From Huaxiibacter chinensis (lineage in GTDB: Bacteria > Pseudomonadota > Gammaproteobacteria > Enterobacterales > Enterobacteriaceae), in NCBI RefSeq assembly GCF_022171985.1, contig NZ_JAJVHF010000010.1, positions 1 to 64,000 on the forward strand: DNA of 64,000 nt, written 5' to 3'. The stretch's first letter is position 1. Each line of letters begins with the position of its first letter. Made by a program: the position numbers and the translations under genes. The notes below the pieces were generated by a model. That model worked only from the letters and a program-made list of their open reading frames with translations, made no database searches and was not told the origin of the DNA. Positions 37,348 to 45,421 of the stretch are shown piece after piece.

Positions 37348-37595
37348 CCCGCCTGTTCTGGGGTAGAGGGGGTTGATAGCGCGCGCGTTTTTACCGCAAC
37401 CTGCGTGTGTACGTTGTCTTGTATCCAGGCCGTCGACTCGCTGTGGAATAATTTTCCGCCCAACGCACTGCCAATAACCATGCCCAGCAGGCCGATGAGG
37501 GCTACCGCTGGTGGAGCCGGAGACTGAACTTTTAGCAGTGCATACACCACGCCAATCAGTGCACCCGCGCCAAGAGAAATCATTAAAGGACTCAC
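37344..37595 (-). CDS. XapX domain membrane protein (first copy)
   Basis: 83 residues, XapX family: LGAGALIGVVYALLKVQSPAPPAVALIGLLGMVIGSALGG. It begins at GTG (37593-37595) preceded by AGGAGGACCT, an ideal ribosome binding site. Two membrane-spanning segments are likely. It lies 53 bases downstream of the YcaC-like gene and leads into the second XapX copy, the response regulator and the kinase. Confidence 0.82.
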   Translation of the reverse strand: MSPLMISLGAGALIGVVYALLKVQSPAPPAVALIGLLGMVIGSALGGKLFHSESTAWIQDNVHTQVAVKTRALSTPSTPEQAG

Positions 37596-37648
37596 AGGTC
37601 CTCCTTATCGAATTGGCTGGCCCGTTGAGGGCCAGCCAGTCTCACGTA

Positions 37649-38341
37649 TTAGCGAACCGGAGCAGGAACCGGTGCCAGAGTTTTGTGCTCGCTCTTCTGG
37701 CGAGAAGGTGCTTTGTGAACCATGGTGTAGGCATAGTCAACGCCGATGCCATAAGCACCTGAGTGCTCTTTAGCGATGTTCATTACGGCGTCGTAGGTAT
37801 CACGGTGAGCCCAGTCACGCTGCCACTCCAGCATAACCTGCTGCCAGGTTACCGGGATCACGCCCGCCTGGATCATACGCTGCATGGCATAGTCATGCGC
37901 TTCTTTGGTCGTGCCGCCAGAGGCATCAGCAACCATGTAGATTTCGTAATCGCCTTCCAGCATGGCGCACAGGGCAAAGGTGTTGTTACACACTTCGGTC
38001 CACAGCCCGGAAACCACCACTTTTTTCTTACCGTTCGCTTTCAGGGCATCACGCACTTTCTGATCGTCCCATGAGTTCATGGAAGTACGTTCCAGGATAT
38101 CCTGGCCCGGGAAGACATCCAGCAGTTCCGGGAAGGTGTTACCGGAGAAGCTTTCAGTCTCAACGGTGGTCAGTACGGTTGGAATGTTGAACACTTTCGC
38201 CGCTTTAGCCAGTGCGACCACGTTGTTTTTCAGCACCTGGCGGTCAATTGACTGTACGCCAAAAGCCATTTGCGGCTGCTGGTCGATGAAGATGATCTGG
38301 CAGTTATGCGGCGTTAATACTTCAAGTTTGCTATTGGTCAT
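37649..38341 (-). CDS. Isochorismatase-fold hydrolase, YcaC-like
   Basis: 230-residue cysteine hydrolase of the isochorismatase/nicotinamidase superfamily, nearest to YcaC-type proteins of unknown substrate. Asp20 (IFIDQQPQMAF) and Cys118 (SGLWTEVCNN) are the catalytic acid and nucleophile; ERTSMNSWDD stands where YcaC has its RPGQINAW segment. C-terminal extension of about 40 residues beyond the usual fold (HSGAYGIGVDYAYTMVHKAPSRQ). The start at MTNSKL is chosen; ATG four codons upstream (38353) is possible, and neither has a strong ribosome site. First gene of the operon leading to the hybrid kinase. Confidence 0.87.
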   Translation of the reverse strand: MTNSKLEVLTPHNCQIIFIDQQPQMAFGVQSIDRQVLKNNVVALAKAAKVFNIPTVLTTVETESFSGNTFPELLDVFPGQDILERTSMNSWDDQKVRDALKANGKKKVVVSGLWTEVCNNTFALCAMLEGDYEIYMVADASGGTTKEAHDYAMQRMIQAGVIPVTWQQVMLEWQRDWAHRDTYDAVMNIAKEHSGAYGIGVDYAYTMVHKAPSRQKSEHKTLAPVPAPVR

Positions 38342-38504
38342 GAATGTGCCCATTGAGGTAAAAGTGACGGAACTCCGCGAATTTAACGACGCAGGCTGAC
38401 AGCGCCTCTTTTGGCTATGAGACGTGACGGCTTACCCCGCAATTGCGGTGAGTGACTGTGTTGGGCTCAGTGTAGGAAGCTTTCTTTTTTCGGAATAGTA
38501 TCTT

Positions 38505-38531
38505 TAGGTATACTATACGATGGTATACCTA
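38505..38531. promoter_or_regulatory. 27-bp inverted repeat, probable operator of the divergent operons
   Basis: Perfect 9-bp arms TAGGTATAC (38505-38513) and GTATACCTA (38523-38531) around the 9-bp spacer TATACGATG. It lies in the 320-bp gap between the YcaC-like gene (minus) and the amidohydrolase gene (plus). The length and dyad fit a dimeric DNA-binding protein. The same GTATACC word occurs upstream of the FixJ-type regulator. Confidence 0.7.
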
Positions 38532-38665
38532 TCCCTTTGTATAACTGGATCTTTCCCAGTCCTGCCGATCATAATCCCGTCATCCCAATATCCTGTCAGT
38601 ACGGCAGTCATTTCTCAGTCCGCGGTTCCTGTTCCCGCTTCGGACAACTCATTTCAGGAGCTTTT

Positions 38666-40543
38666 ATGGTTACCCTCGGTAAAGCCGATATCATTCTTAT
38701 TAATGGGCAATTTCATACCGTCGATCGCGAAAACCCTGTAGCCGCCGCCGTCGCCATTCGCGACGGTAAATTCCTTGAAGTCGGCACGCAGGCAGAAGTG
38801 ATGGAACATCACTGCGAAGGAACGAAAGTGATTGACCTGAAAGGTCATACAGCGGTGCCCGGCCTCAACGATTCTCACCTGCATTTAATCCGCGGCGGTC
38901 TGAACTACAACCTGGAATTACGCTGGGAAGGCGTCCCCTCCGTTGCCGATGCGCTGCGTATGCTAAAAGAACAGGCGCTTCGCACGCCAAACCCACAGTG
39001 GGTACGCGTGGTTGGCGGCTGGACCGAGTTCCAGTTTGCCGAACGCCGTATGCCTACGCTGGATGAGATCAACGAAGCGGCACCGGATACGCCAGTCTTT
39101 GTTCTTCACCTGTATGACCGCGCCCTGCTCAACCGTGCGGCGCTGAAGGTGGTCGGCTACACCAAAGATACCCCTAACCCACCGGGCGGCGAGATTCAGC
39201 GTGATGCTAACGGCAACCCAACCGGTATGCTGATTGCTCGTCCGAATGCCATGATTCTGTACGCCACGCTGGCGAAAGGCCCGACATTACCGCTTGAGCA
39301 GCAGGTTAACTCCACGCGTCAGTTCATGCGTGAACTCAATCGCCTGGGCCTGACCAGCGCCATTGATGCAGGCGGCGGTTTCCAGAACTACCCGGAAGAT
39401 TATGAGGTCATCGCGGAGCTGCATCAGAAGGAGCAGATGACGGTTCGTATTGCCTACAACCTCTTCACCCAGCGCCCGGGCCATGAGCTGGAAGATTTTG
39501 AGAAATGGACCGATATGCTTGTTCCGGGCCAGGGCAGCGATTACTTCCGTCACAACGGCGCGGGCGAAATGCTGGTCTTCTCCGCAGCCGATTTTGAAGA
39601 CTTCCTTGAGCCACGTCCGGATCTGGCGCCAGGTATGGAGGATGAACTCGAGCGTGTCGTTCGTCATCTCGTTGAATGGCGCTGGCCGTTCCGCCTGCAC
39701 GCCACTTATGACGAGTCGATCAGCCGTATGCTGGACGTCTTCGAGAAGGTCAACCGCGATATACCGTTTAACGGCCTGCACTGGTTCTTCGATCACGCAG
39801 AAACCATTACCCAGCGTAACATCGACCGTATTAAGGAACTGGGCGGCGGTATTGCGGTGCAGCACCGTATGGCCTTCCAGGGCGAATACTTTGCCGAGCG
39901 TTACGGTATTGAAGCCACTCGTCATACCCCACCCGTTGCTCGCATGCTGGAAACGGGCGTCCCGGTCGGTCTGGGCACCGATGCAACCCGCGTGGCCAGC
40001 TATAACCCCTGGACAGCACTCTACTGGCTGGTCTCCGGCCGTACCGTTGGCGGTATGCAGATGTATGACGTCAACGCACGTCTGGACCGTGAAACTGCAC
40101 TGATGCTTTGGACGCAAGGAAGTGCCTGGTTCTCAAGCGAGCAAGGTAAAAAAGGCCAGATCAAAGTGGGCCAGCTCGCGGATATGGCCGTGCTGAGTAA
40201 GGATTATTTCCGCGTTCCGGAAGAGGAAATCAAAGGCATTGAGTCAGTGTTGACCGTCGTGGACGGGAAAATTGTTTATGCCGCCGGATCGTTCAGCAGC
40301 GAAGCGCCCCCTTCCATTCCCGTTCTGCCTGAATGGTCACCGGTGGTCAAGGTTCCTGGACACTACCGTAGCGCACCGCCCAGCGCAGCGACCCGCACAG
40401 GCATGAAGCAGATGCCACATCAGTGTAGCGGCCCTTGCGGCGTACACAGCCATTCGCATGACATTGCGCGCGGCGCCAATCTCCCCGTATCCGAGGAGAA
40501 CGCCTTCTGGGGCGCACTCGGCTGCAGCTGCTTCGCGTTTTGA
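38666..40543 (+). CDS. Amidohydrolase, YtcJ/AepA-like
   Basis: 625-residue metal-dependent hydrolase of the amidohydrolase 3 (YtcJ) group, whose known members include an N-substituted formamide deformylase. The metal motif DSHLH (His71, His73), further His in HATYDES and FDHAETI, and the late Asp in GLGTDATRV are present. The start MVTLGKAD has AGGAG seven bases upstream; an in-frame extension to 38537 is rejected. Odd: a C-terminal tail (586-625) with Cys587, Cys591, His594/596/598, Cys620 and Cys622, not part of the core fold. First gene of a plus-strand operon with DoxX and MFS genes. Confidence 0.88.
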   Translation: MVTLGKADIILINGQFHTVDRENPVAAAVAIRDGKFLEVGTQAEVMEHHCEGTKVIDLKGHTAVPGLNDSHLHLIRGGLNYNLELRWEGVPSVADALRMLKEQALRTPNPQWVRVVGGWTEFQFAERRMPTLDEINEAAPDTPVFVLHLYDRALLNRAALKVVGYTKDTPNPPGGEIQRDANGNPTGMLIARPNAMILYATLAKGPTLPLEQQVNSTRQFMRELNRLGLTSAIDAGGGFQNYPEDYEVIAELHQKEQMTVRIAYNLFTQRPGHELEDFEKWTDMLVPGQGSDYFRHNGAGEMLVFSAADFEDFLEPRPDLAPGMEDELERVVRHLVEWRWPFRLHATYDESISRMLDVFEKVNRDIPFNGLHWFFDHAETITQRNIDRIKELGGGIAVQHRMAFQGEYFAERYGIEATRHTPPVARMLETGVPVGLGTDATRVASYNPWTALYWLVSGRTVGGMQMYDVNARLDRETALMLWTQGSAWFSSEQGKKGQIKVGQLADMAVLSKDYFRVPEEEIKGIESVLTVVDGKIVYAAGSFSSEAPPSIPVLPEWSPVVKVPGHYRSAPPSAATRTGMKQMPHQCSGPCGVHSHSHDIARGANLPVSEENAFWGALGCSCFAF

Positions 40544-40548
40544 TAATC

Positions 40549-40971
40549 ATGAAGCCTTTATTCTCTCAGCCGCCTCGCATTAATGCGGGGCTGTTCTTCC
40601 TGCGCCTGACGGGCTGCCTGTTACTGCTACACGTACACGGCCTCCCTAAGGTGTTTCATTTCAGCGAAGAACTGACGCGTATCGAAGATCCCTTCGGCCT
40701 TGGACCCTGGATGAGCCTCCTTCCGGCTATATTCGCCGAAGTCATCTGCCCGATTTTCATCCTGGCGGGCATCTTCACGCGCCTTGCCTGTCTGCCCATC
40801 GTTGGCGTGCTGCTCGTTGCCATGGTGTTTGTCCATCCTGACTGGAGTATTGCAGAAGGCCAATTTGGCTGGCTGCTGCTGATAATCTTTACCACACTGG
40901 CGCTTACCGGTCCGGGCGAGTGGCGCATCCACCTCCGTAACAGTAAAGAGGAACCTCATGGGGCAGATTAA
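40549..40971 (+). CDS. DoxX family membrane protein
   Basis: 140-residue protein with four TM helices of the DoxX family (GLFFLRLTGCLLLLHVHGLPKVFHF, LPAIFAEVICPIFILAGIFTRLA, LPIVGVLLVAMVFV, GWLLLIIFTTLAL). Functions are mostly unknown; some members work with thiosulfate oxidation or redox stress. It starts five bases after the amidohydrolase stop (TTG three codons upstream is an alternative) and overlaps the MFS gene by 14 bases. Confidence 0.83.
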   Translation: MKPLFSQPPRINAGLFFLRLTGCLLLLHVHGLPKVFHFSEELTRIEDPFGLGPWMSLLPAIFAEVICPIFILAGIFTRLACLPIVGVLLVAMVFVHPDWSIAEGQFGWLLLIIFTTLALTGPGEWRIHLRNSKEEPHGAD

Positions 40972-42589
40972 CGACGCACATACTGTGACGGAGAAAGAGG
41001 CGGCCGCCCTGTCAGCGCCAACCGCGACATCGCCGTGGCAGCCGCTGAGTCAACCCGTGTTCCGCATGCTCTGGATCGCAACGGTAGTGTCGAATATCGG
41101 CACCTGGATGAACGACGTGGGGGTCAACTGGACCATGCTAACGCTCAGCGCCGATCCGCTGAACGTTGCGCTGGTTCAGGCTGCAAGCAGCCTACCGATG
41201 TTCCTGTTTGCCCTGCCCTCCGGCGTACTGGCTGATATCATTGACCGGCGTAAATACCTGCTCTTTTCGCAGCTCTGGGTATTTATCGCCGCTTCCGGGT
41301 TAACGCTGCTCTCCTTTACGGGGCATCTCACGCCAGCCGTGCTTCTTATTGCAGCCTTCCTGATGAGCGCGGGAGCCGCGATGAGTTCGCCGCCTTTCCA
41401 GGCGATTGTTCCCGACCTGGTAAGCAAAGAAGAGCTGGGTCCGGCTATTGCGCTGAACTCGTTAGGCATCAACATCAGTCGGGCTATTGGCCCGGCGCTG
41501 GGCGGTTTGATCCTGTCGTTTGCAGGCCCCTGGATGGTGTTTATGCTGAATGCGCTGTCGGTTCTGGGCGTGGTCTGGGTACTGTATCGCTGGAAAGAGG
41601 CCCCCACTTTACAGCGCCTGCCGCCGGAGCACTTCTTTGCGGCCGTTCGTGCCGGTCTGCGCTACGTTCACGCCGCACCGGTGCTGCGTAACGTATTAGT
41701 TCGCACCGTCGCGTTCTTTGTCTTTGGTAGCGCCGGCTGGGCCTTGTTGCCGCTTGTCGCGCGGCGTGAGCTCGGTTTAGGACCCGGCGGTTATGGCATC
41801 ATGCTGGCCTGCATTGGCATGGGCGCAATCTGCGGCGCGGTATTGCTACCGCGTCTGCGTAAGCGCTTAAATGCCGATCGGTTGATGGTGCTGGCCAGCC
41901 TGATGTTTGCGCTCACCCTGCTGGCACTGGCCTTTGTTCGACACTTCTGGCTGCTCAACGCATTTGAGTTTTTCACCGGCTTTGCCTGGATTGCGGTGCT
42001 GTCTACGCTCAATCTTGGCGCGCAACGCAGTGCGGCCAGATGGGTCAAAGCGCGTGCTCTGGCGGTCTATCTGACGGTGTTCTTTGGCTCAATGACCGTT
42101 GGCAGTGCGATTTGGGGACAGCTGGCCTCTCATTTCGGCATCGCGGTGTCTCTCTGTGTCGCCACGCTTGGCATGGTGCTCGGCAGTGTCACCGTACTGC
42201 GCTGGCGTCTTGACCAGGATCCGGATCTCAATCTGGATCTCAGTGACGTCACTGAGCCGATACCGGCGCTGGATATTCATCATGATCGTGGTCCGGTTCG
42301 CGTCAGTTATGAGTATCGTATTCAGCAGTCGGATGCCCGGGCTTTTATGATCTGTATGCAGGATATGCGACGCGTCCGCCGCCGGGGCGGAGGCAGCAGC
42401 TGGGCGGTGTATGAAGATATCCTCCAACCGGGTATTTTTGTTGAGACTTTCGTCGTGGGTTCATGGATGGAGCATTTGCGTCAGCTGGAGCGCTACACCA
42501 TGAATGACAGAAAGATCCAGACGCGCGTGCAAGCCTTTCATCAGGCTGAACAAATGCCAATAGCCCGTTATCTTGTCGCGCCAGAATGA
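40958..42589 (+). CDS. MFS transporter with soluble C-terminal domain
   Basis: 543 residues. The first 415 are an MFS transporter with about 12 TM helices of the MFS_3 (EntS-like exporter) type, with the motif GVLADIIDRRKYL between TM2 and TM3. The final 120 residues (from about 425; RVSYEYRIQQSDARAFMICMQDM) form a soluble domain that looks like a dimeric alpha/beta barrel of the antibiotic-monooxygenase type (inferred). GAGGAACC precedes the ATG. Last gene of the amidohydrolase-DoxX-MFS operon; terminator at 42671. Confidence 0.87.
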   Translation: MGQINDAHTVTEKEAAALSAPTATSPWQPLSQPVFRMLWIATVVSNIGTWMNDVGVNWTMLTLSADPLNVALVQAASSLPMFLFALPSGVLADIIDRRKYLLFSQLWVFIAASGLTLLSFTGHLTPAVLLIAAFLMSAGAAMSSPPFQAIVPDLVSKEELGPAIALNSLGINISRAIGPALGGLILSFAGPWMVFMLNALSVLGVVWVLYRWKEAPTLQRLPPEHFFAAVRAGLRYVHAAPVLRNVLVRTVAFFVFGSAGWALLPLVARRELGLGPGGYGIMLACIGMGAICGAVLLPRLRKRLNADRLMVLASLMFALTLLALAFVRHFWLLNAFEFFTGFAWIAVLSTLNLGAQRSAARWVKARALAVYLTVFFGSMTVGSAIWGQLASHFGIAVSLCVATLGMVLGSVTVLRWRLDQDPDLNLDLSDVTEPIPALDIHHDRGPVRVSYEYRIQQSDARAFMICMQDMRRVRRRGGGSSWAVYEDILQPGIFVETFVVGSWMEHLRQLERYTMNDRKIQTRVQAFHQAEQMPIARYLVAPE

Positions 42590-42969
42590 GCCTGGTTAAC
42601 GTTTCTGTCTGAGCTGCGGCATTTCGCCGCCATCTCTCAACGGCACATTTTTATTCTGAGAAACAAACTTGACCGGCTTCATCGCCGGTCTTTTTTTGCC
42701 ATAAATACAGAGCCATTATTCCTCTTATTCGCCGCATGTACGGGTACTTCTCGATTTACGCCCTGGTCAATCCGCCACACCGCGAATTCTTCTGTACAGC
42801 AGAAGAAAACCTGCAACTGCTTGTCTCATCATGCCCGGGAAATATCCTTCAAATTATTTGATTTGCTTGAGCAATGAGATGGGATTTTCTCCATTCTTAA
42901 AGCGCCGTATCATTCATTCCATCGAGACAGAATCTGAAATAACATTGAATACACTCTGAGGAATTGACC
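42590..42969. other. Intergenic region before DUF1471 gene
   Basis: 380 bp without a gene. It holds the MFS terminator (42671-42697) and a dyad TTCTTCTG-TACAG-CAGAAGAA (42787-42807), which may be an operator, plus an AT-rich stretch just ahead of the DUF1471 gene. Confidence 0.6.
42671..42697 (+). terminator. Terminator of the amidohydrolase-DoxX-MFS operon
   Basis: GACCGGC / GCCGGTC stem with a 6-base loop followed by seven T residues, 81 bases after the MFS stop. Confidence 0.88.
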
Positions 42970-43179
42970 ATGAAAACCATCAAAACTTTTGTTGCAGTTG
43001 CACTTTTCGCCCTGTTCTCTTCCACCAGCTACGCGCAGATTGTAACGGCCACAGCCTCCACTCTTGACGCAGCGGAAGCCCAGATTGCGAGCCAGGCAAA
43101 AATGTCTGGTGCAGACTACACCATTACAGAAGCGTACAACGGTAACCAGGTCCACATGACGGCACGTTTAACGCACTAA
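42970..43179 (+). CDS. DUF1471 (YhcN/BhsA-like) periplasmic protein
   Basis: 69-residue exported protein: signal peptide MKTIKTFVAVALFALFSSTSYA, then a DUF1471 domain (ASTLDAAEAQIASQAKMSGADYTITEAYNGNQVHMTARLTH). Enteric paralogues (YhcN, BhsA, McbA, YjfY) respond to acid, peroxide, copper or biofilm conditions; which this one follows is unknown. The start at ATG 42970 has GAGGAATTG upstream; TTG two codons earlier is rejected. Confidence 0.88.
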   Translation: MKTIKTFVAVALFALFSSTSYAQIVTATASTLDAAEAQIASQAKMSGADYTITEAYNGNQVHMTARLTH

Positions 43180-43201
43180 GCCATTGAACATAATCAATAA
43201 G

Positions 43202-43230
43202 AAGGGCTGCCTGTTGGCAGCCCTTTTTCT
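43202..43230 (+). terminator. DUF1471 gene terminator
   Basis: AAGGGCTGCC / GGCAGCCCTT stem with TGTT loop and a run of T (TTTTTCTTTT), 22 bases after the stop. Confidence 0.88.
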
Positions 43231-43270
43231 TTTACGTACAGAGTAAATACAAGGCTGATTTTCCGCTCTG

Positions 43271-44722
43271 TCAGTCGCCCCACGCCGTAAAGGTCGGTAG
43301 CAGGCGTTTGCCGATCTCTTTCTCAATTGCTTTTGCTGCATATATAACCGCGTAATCGTCTCCCGGCGCGCCATATACCGTCACCCCAAAGGGCAGCCCG
43401 TCAGCATCTGCACCGGCGGGAATGGCAACGACCGGCACTCCCGCTTTGCCGGTGCATTTGGCCGCCACGGTCATAGGAGACATTAAAATATCCGCATTAC
43501 CTGCTGCCAGCGCGGCAAGAACACCCCGGTGCAGGCTCAACGCCACATCCTGTCGGCGATCGTTAAGATACTGCGGGGAGCGAATCCCGGGTGCGCGCGC
43601 AGCCGCCTCGAGCAGAGACTGACCATAGGGGATCGCCTCCGGGTGTGAATGATTCCACGCAATAATGTCGCGCATGGAGGCCATACCGCACGGTTTGAGC
43701 CTGCCGAGGAAGGTATTAAGACTTTCATGGAATTCGGCGCGGAATACGCATGAGCGCACGGCGTGCAGTTCCTCAGCGGCTGGCATCTCACAGCGATCGA
43801 CAATGATTGCCCCTGCCCGGGACAGCAAAGCCAGCAGATCGTTGAATTTCGCCTTATGATCGTCGTTGATCAGATTGTCGGCCATAAAGCGGCGGGGAAT
43901 GCCAATGCGCAATCCTTGCAGCGCTTTTTTACTGCCCGTTTCAGCAGGAAAATGAGCCAGCGTCGCGGTGTCATTCATATCCGGCCCGGCTATGGCCTGG
44001 AAGATAAGCAGAGCATCATCAACCGTACGCGTTATCGGGCCGGGAGAATCCTGGCCTGGAACAAGCGGAATGAGCCCATAGCGACTCACCTGACCCACAG
44101 TAGGCTTAAAGCCGACAACAGAGGTGTAAACGGCGGGGGCCTGAATTGAATTTTGCGTTTCAGACCCTATCGCGAAAGCACAAAAACCCGCGGCAACGGC
44201 GGCAGCGGAACCAATGCTGGACCCCTGCCCCCGCCCATATTCTTGCCCTAACGGGTTTCGCACCACGCCCCCCGCGCCGCTGAACTCAGAAGGCATGGTG
44301 TCCGACACAAAATCAGCGAATTCCGTCAGGTTCGTTTTGCCCAGTAAGATTGCGCCAGCGTCGCGCAGGCGCGAAACCAGTGTTGCTTCATAGGGAGGAA
44401 GAAACTCAGCCAACGCGCTTGCGCCAGCAGAGGCAAAGCTGCCGTCTGTGGTAAAGACATTATCTTTGACCAGATAGGGAACACCATGAAGGGGGCCGCG
44501 TGAACGACCTGCGGCGAGTTCGGCATCGGCTTTTTTTGCTTCTTCACGCGCGTGCAGGGAAACGCTTCTGACGCAGTTAAGACCCTTCGCCCCCTCTTTA
44601 TCCTGCTGGATGCGATCTAAATACCAGTCAGTCGCGGTAAGCGCCGACAGTGCTCCGGACGCAATGGCTTCGCCAATCGTACGGGCCGAGCCTGTGGTCA
44701 GAAGGACGGAGATATCTTTCAT
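43271..44722 (-). CDS. Amidase signature family hydrolase
   Basis: 483-residue amidase of the GatA/AS superfamily. Catalytic Lys86 (YLVKDNV), cis-Ser168 in the GQGSSIGSAAA motif and nucleophile Ser192 in GSETQNSIQAP are present. The two residues before the nucleophile are Gln-Asn instead of the usual Gly-Gly, and the first motif has Ile in place of Gly; the oxyanion hole may differ. Substrate unknown; it is a single amidase, not part of a GatCAB operon. A GNAT gene lies upstream on the same strand, 116 bases away. Confidence 0.85.
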   Translation of the reverse strand: MKDISVLLTTGSARTIGEAIASGALSALTATDWYLDRIQQDKEGAKGLNCVRSVSLHAREEAKKADAELAAGRSRGPLHGVPYLVKDNVFTTDGSFASAGASALAEFLPPYEATLVSRLRDAGAILLGKTNLTEFADFVSDTMPSEFSGAGGVVRNPLGQEYGRGQGSSIGSAAAVAAGFCAFAIGSETQNSIQAPAVYTSVVGFKPTVGQVSRYGLIPLVPGQDSPGPITRTVDDALLIFQAIAGPDMNDTATLAHFPAETGSKKALQGLRIGIPRRFMADNLINDDHKAKFNDLLALLSRAGAIIVDRCEMPAAEELHAVRSCVFRAEFHESLNTFLGRLKPCGMASMRDIIAWNHSHPEAIPYGQSLLEAAARAPGIRSPQYLNDRRQDVALSLHRGVLAALAAGNADILMSPMTVAAKCTGKAGVPVVAIPAGADADGLPFGVTVYGAPGDDYAVIYAAKAIEKEIGKRLLPTFTAWGD

Positions 44723-44838
44723 GTTCCGGGTTCCGTAATGCGTAAACTGAACCCTAAAATACGCGAAGCCTGTGCACCGACTTATACAAATTGGCGCATT
44801 TAACGCAGGATGAGTAACGTTATTTTCTGAGCGTCGCG

Positions 44839-45327
44839 TTAGCGTATGTCGTGTGTCGCAAACTTTTGCAGCGCCGGCCCGTCAAGGCGATAGCGAACCC
44901 ACTCATTCAGGGGAAGCGCATTGATACTTGAATAAAAATCTTTGGCAGATTTATCCCACTCCAGGACGTTCCATTCAATCCGGTTGCAATTGCGGCTTAC
45001 TGCGAGTTGCGCAATATAGTGAAGCATAATTTTACCAGCCCCCAGCCCCCGAAAGTCAGGCATGAAATAGAGGTCTTCCATATTCAGACTGGCGCGGCCT
45101 AACCATGTCGAGTAGCTCATGGATATCACAGAGTACCCAGCCATATTGCCATCGATTTCGCAGATATAAGCTTCTGCGGTTGTCTCGGGGGAGAACAGAG
45201 AAGAGCGAATGTCTTCCACATCCGGAATCGCGTCGTGTGGCGCTTCTCTGTAAACCGACAGTCCGTTGATCATGTTATAGATGGCATCGGCATCCTGCGG
45301 GCATGCCTGTCTGATCGTGACACTCAT
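44839..45327 (-). CDS. GNAT family N-acetyltransferase
   Basis: 162 residues with the acetyl-CoA motif A (DLYFMPDFRGLGAGKIMLHYIAQLA) and the late RIEWNVLEWDKSAKDFYSSINA segment typical of diamine/thialysine acetyltransferases (SAT type). Those enzymes use polyamines or small amines, but the substrate cannot be stated here. Start at MSVTIRQA chosen over an ATG two codons upstream. Divergent from the LysR gene. Confidence 0.85.
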   Translation of the reverse strand: MSVTIRQACPQDADAIYNMINGLSVYREAPHDAIPDVEDIRSSLFSPETTAEAYICEIDGNMAGYSVISMSYSTWLGRASLNMEDLYFMPDFRGLGAGKIMLHYIAQLAVSRNCNRIEWNVLEWDKSAKDFYSSINALPLNEWVRYRLDGPALQKFATHDIR

Positions 45328-45421
45328 ATACATCTGTTCCGCGCTGGCGTTTGTTTGTCGTAAGAATAAACGGTATTGTTGAGTGCATTAAGTGCAATAA
45401 AATCAATTACAGGTGAATTCT

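Noticed and set aside
45374-45399. TATTG...CAATA dyad and AGTGCA direct repeats between GNAT and LysR genes as a LysR binding site.
   Set aside because: The spacing does not fit the T-N11-A rule of LysR boxes and the arms are only five bases; evidence is too thin.
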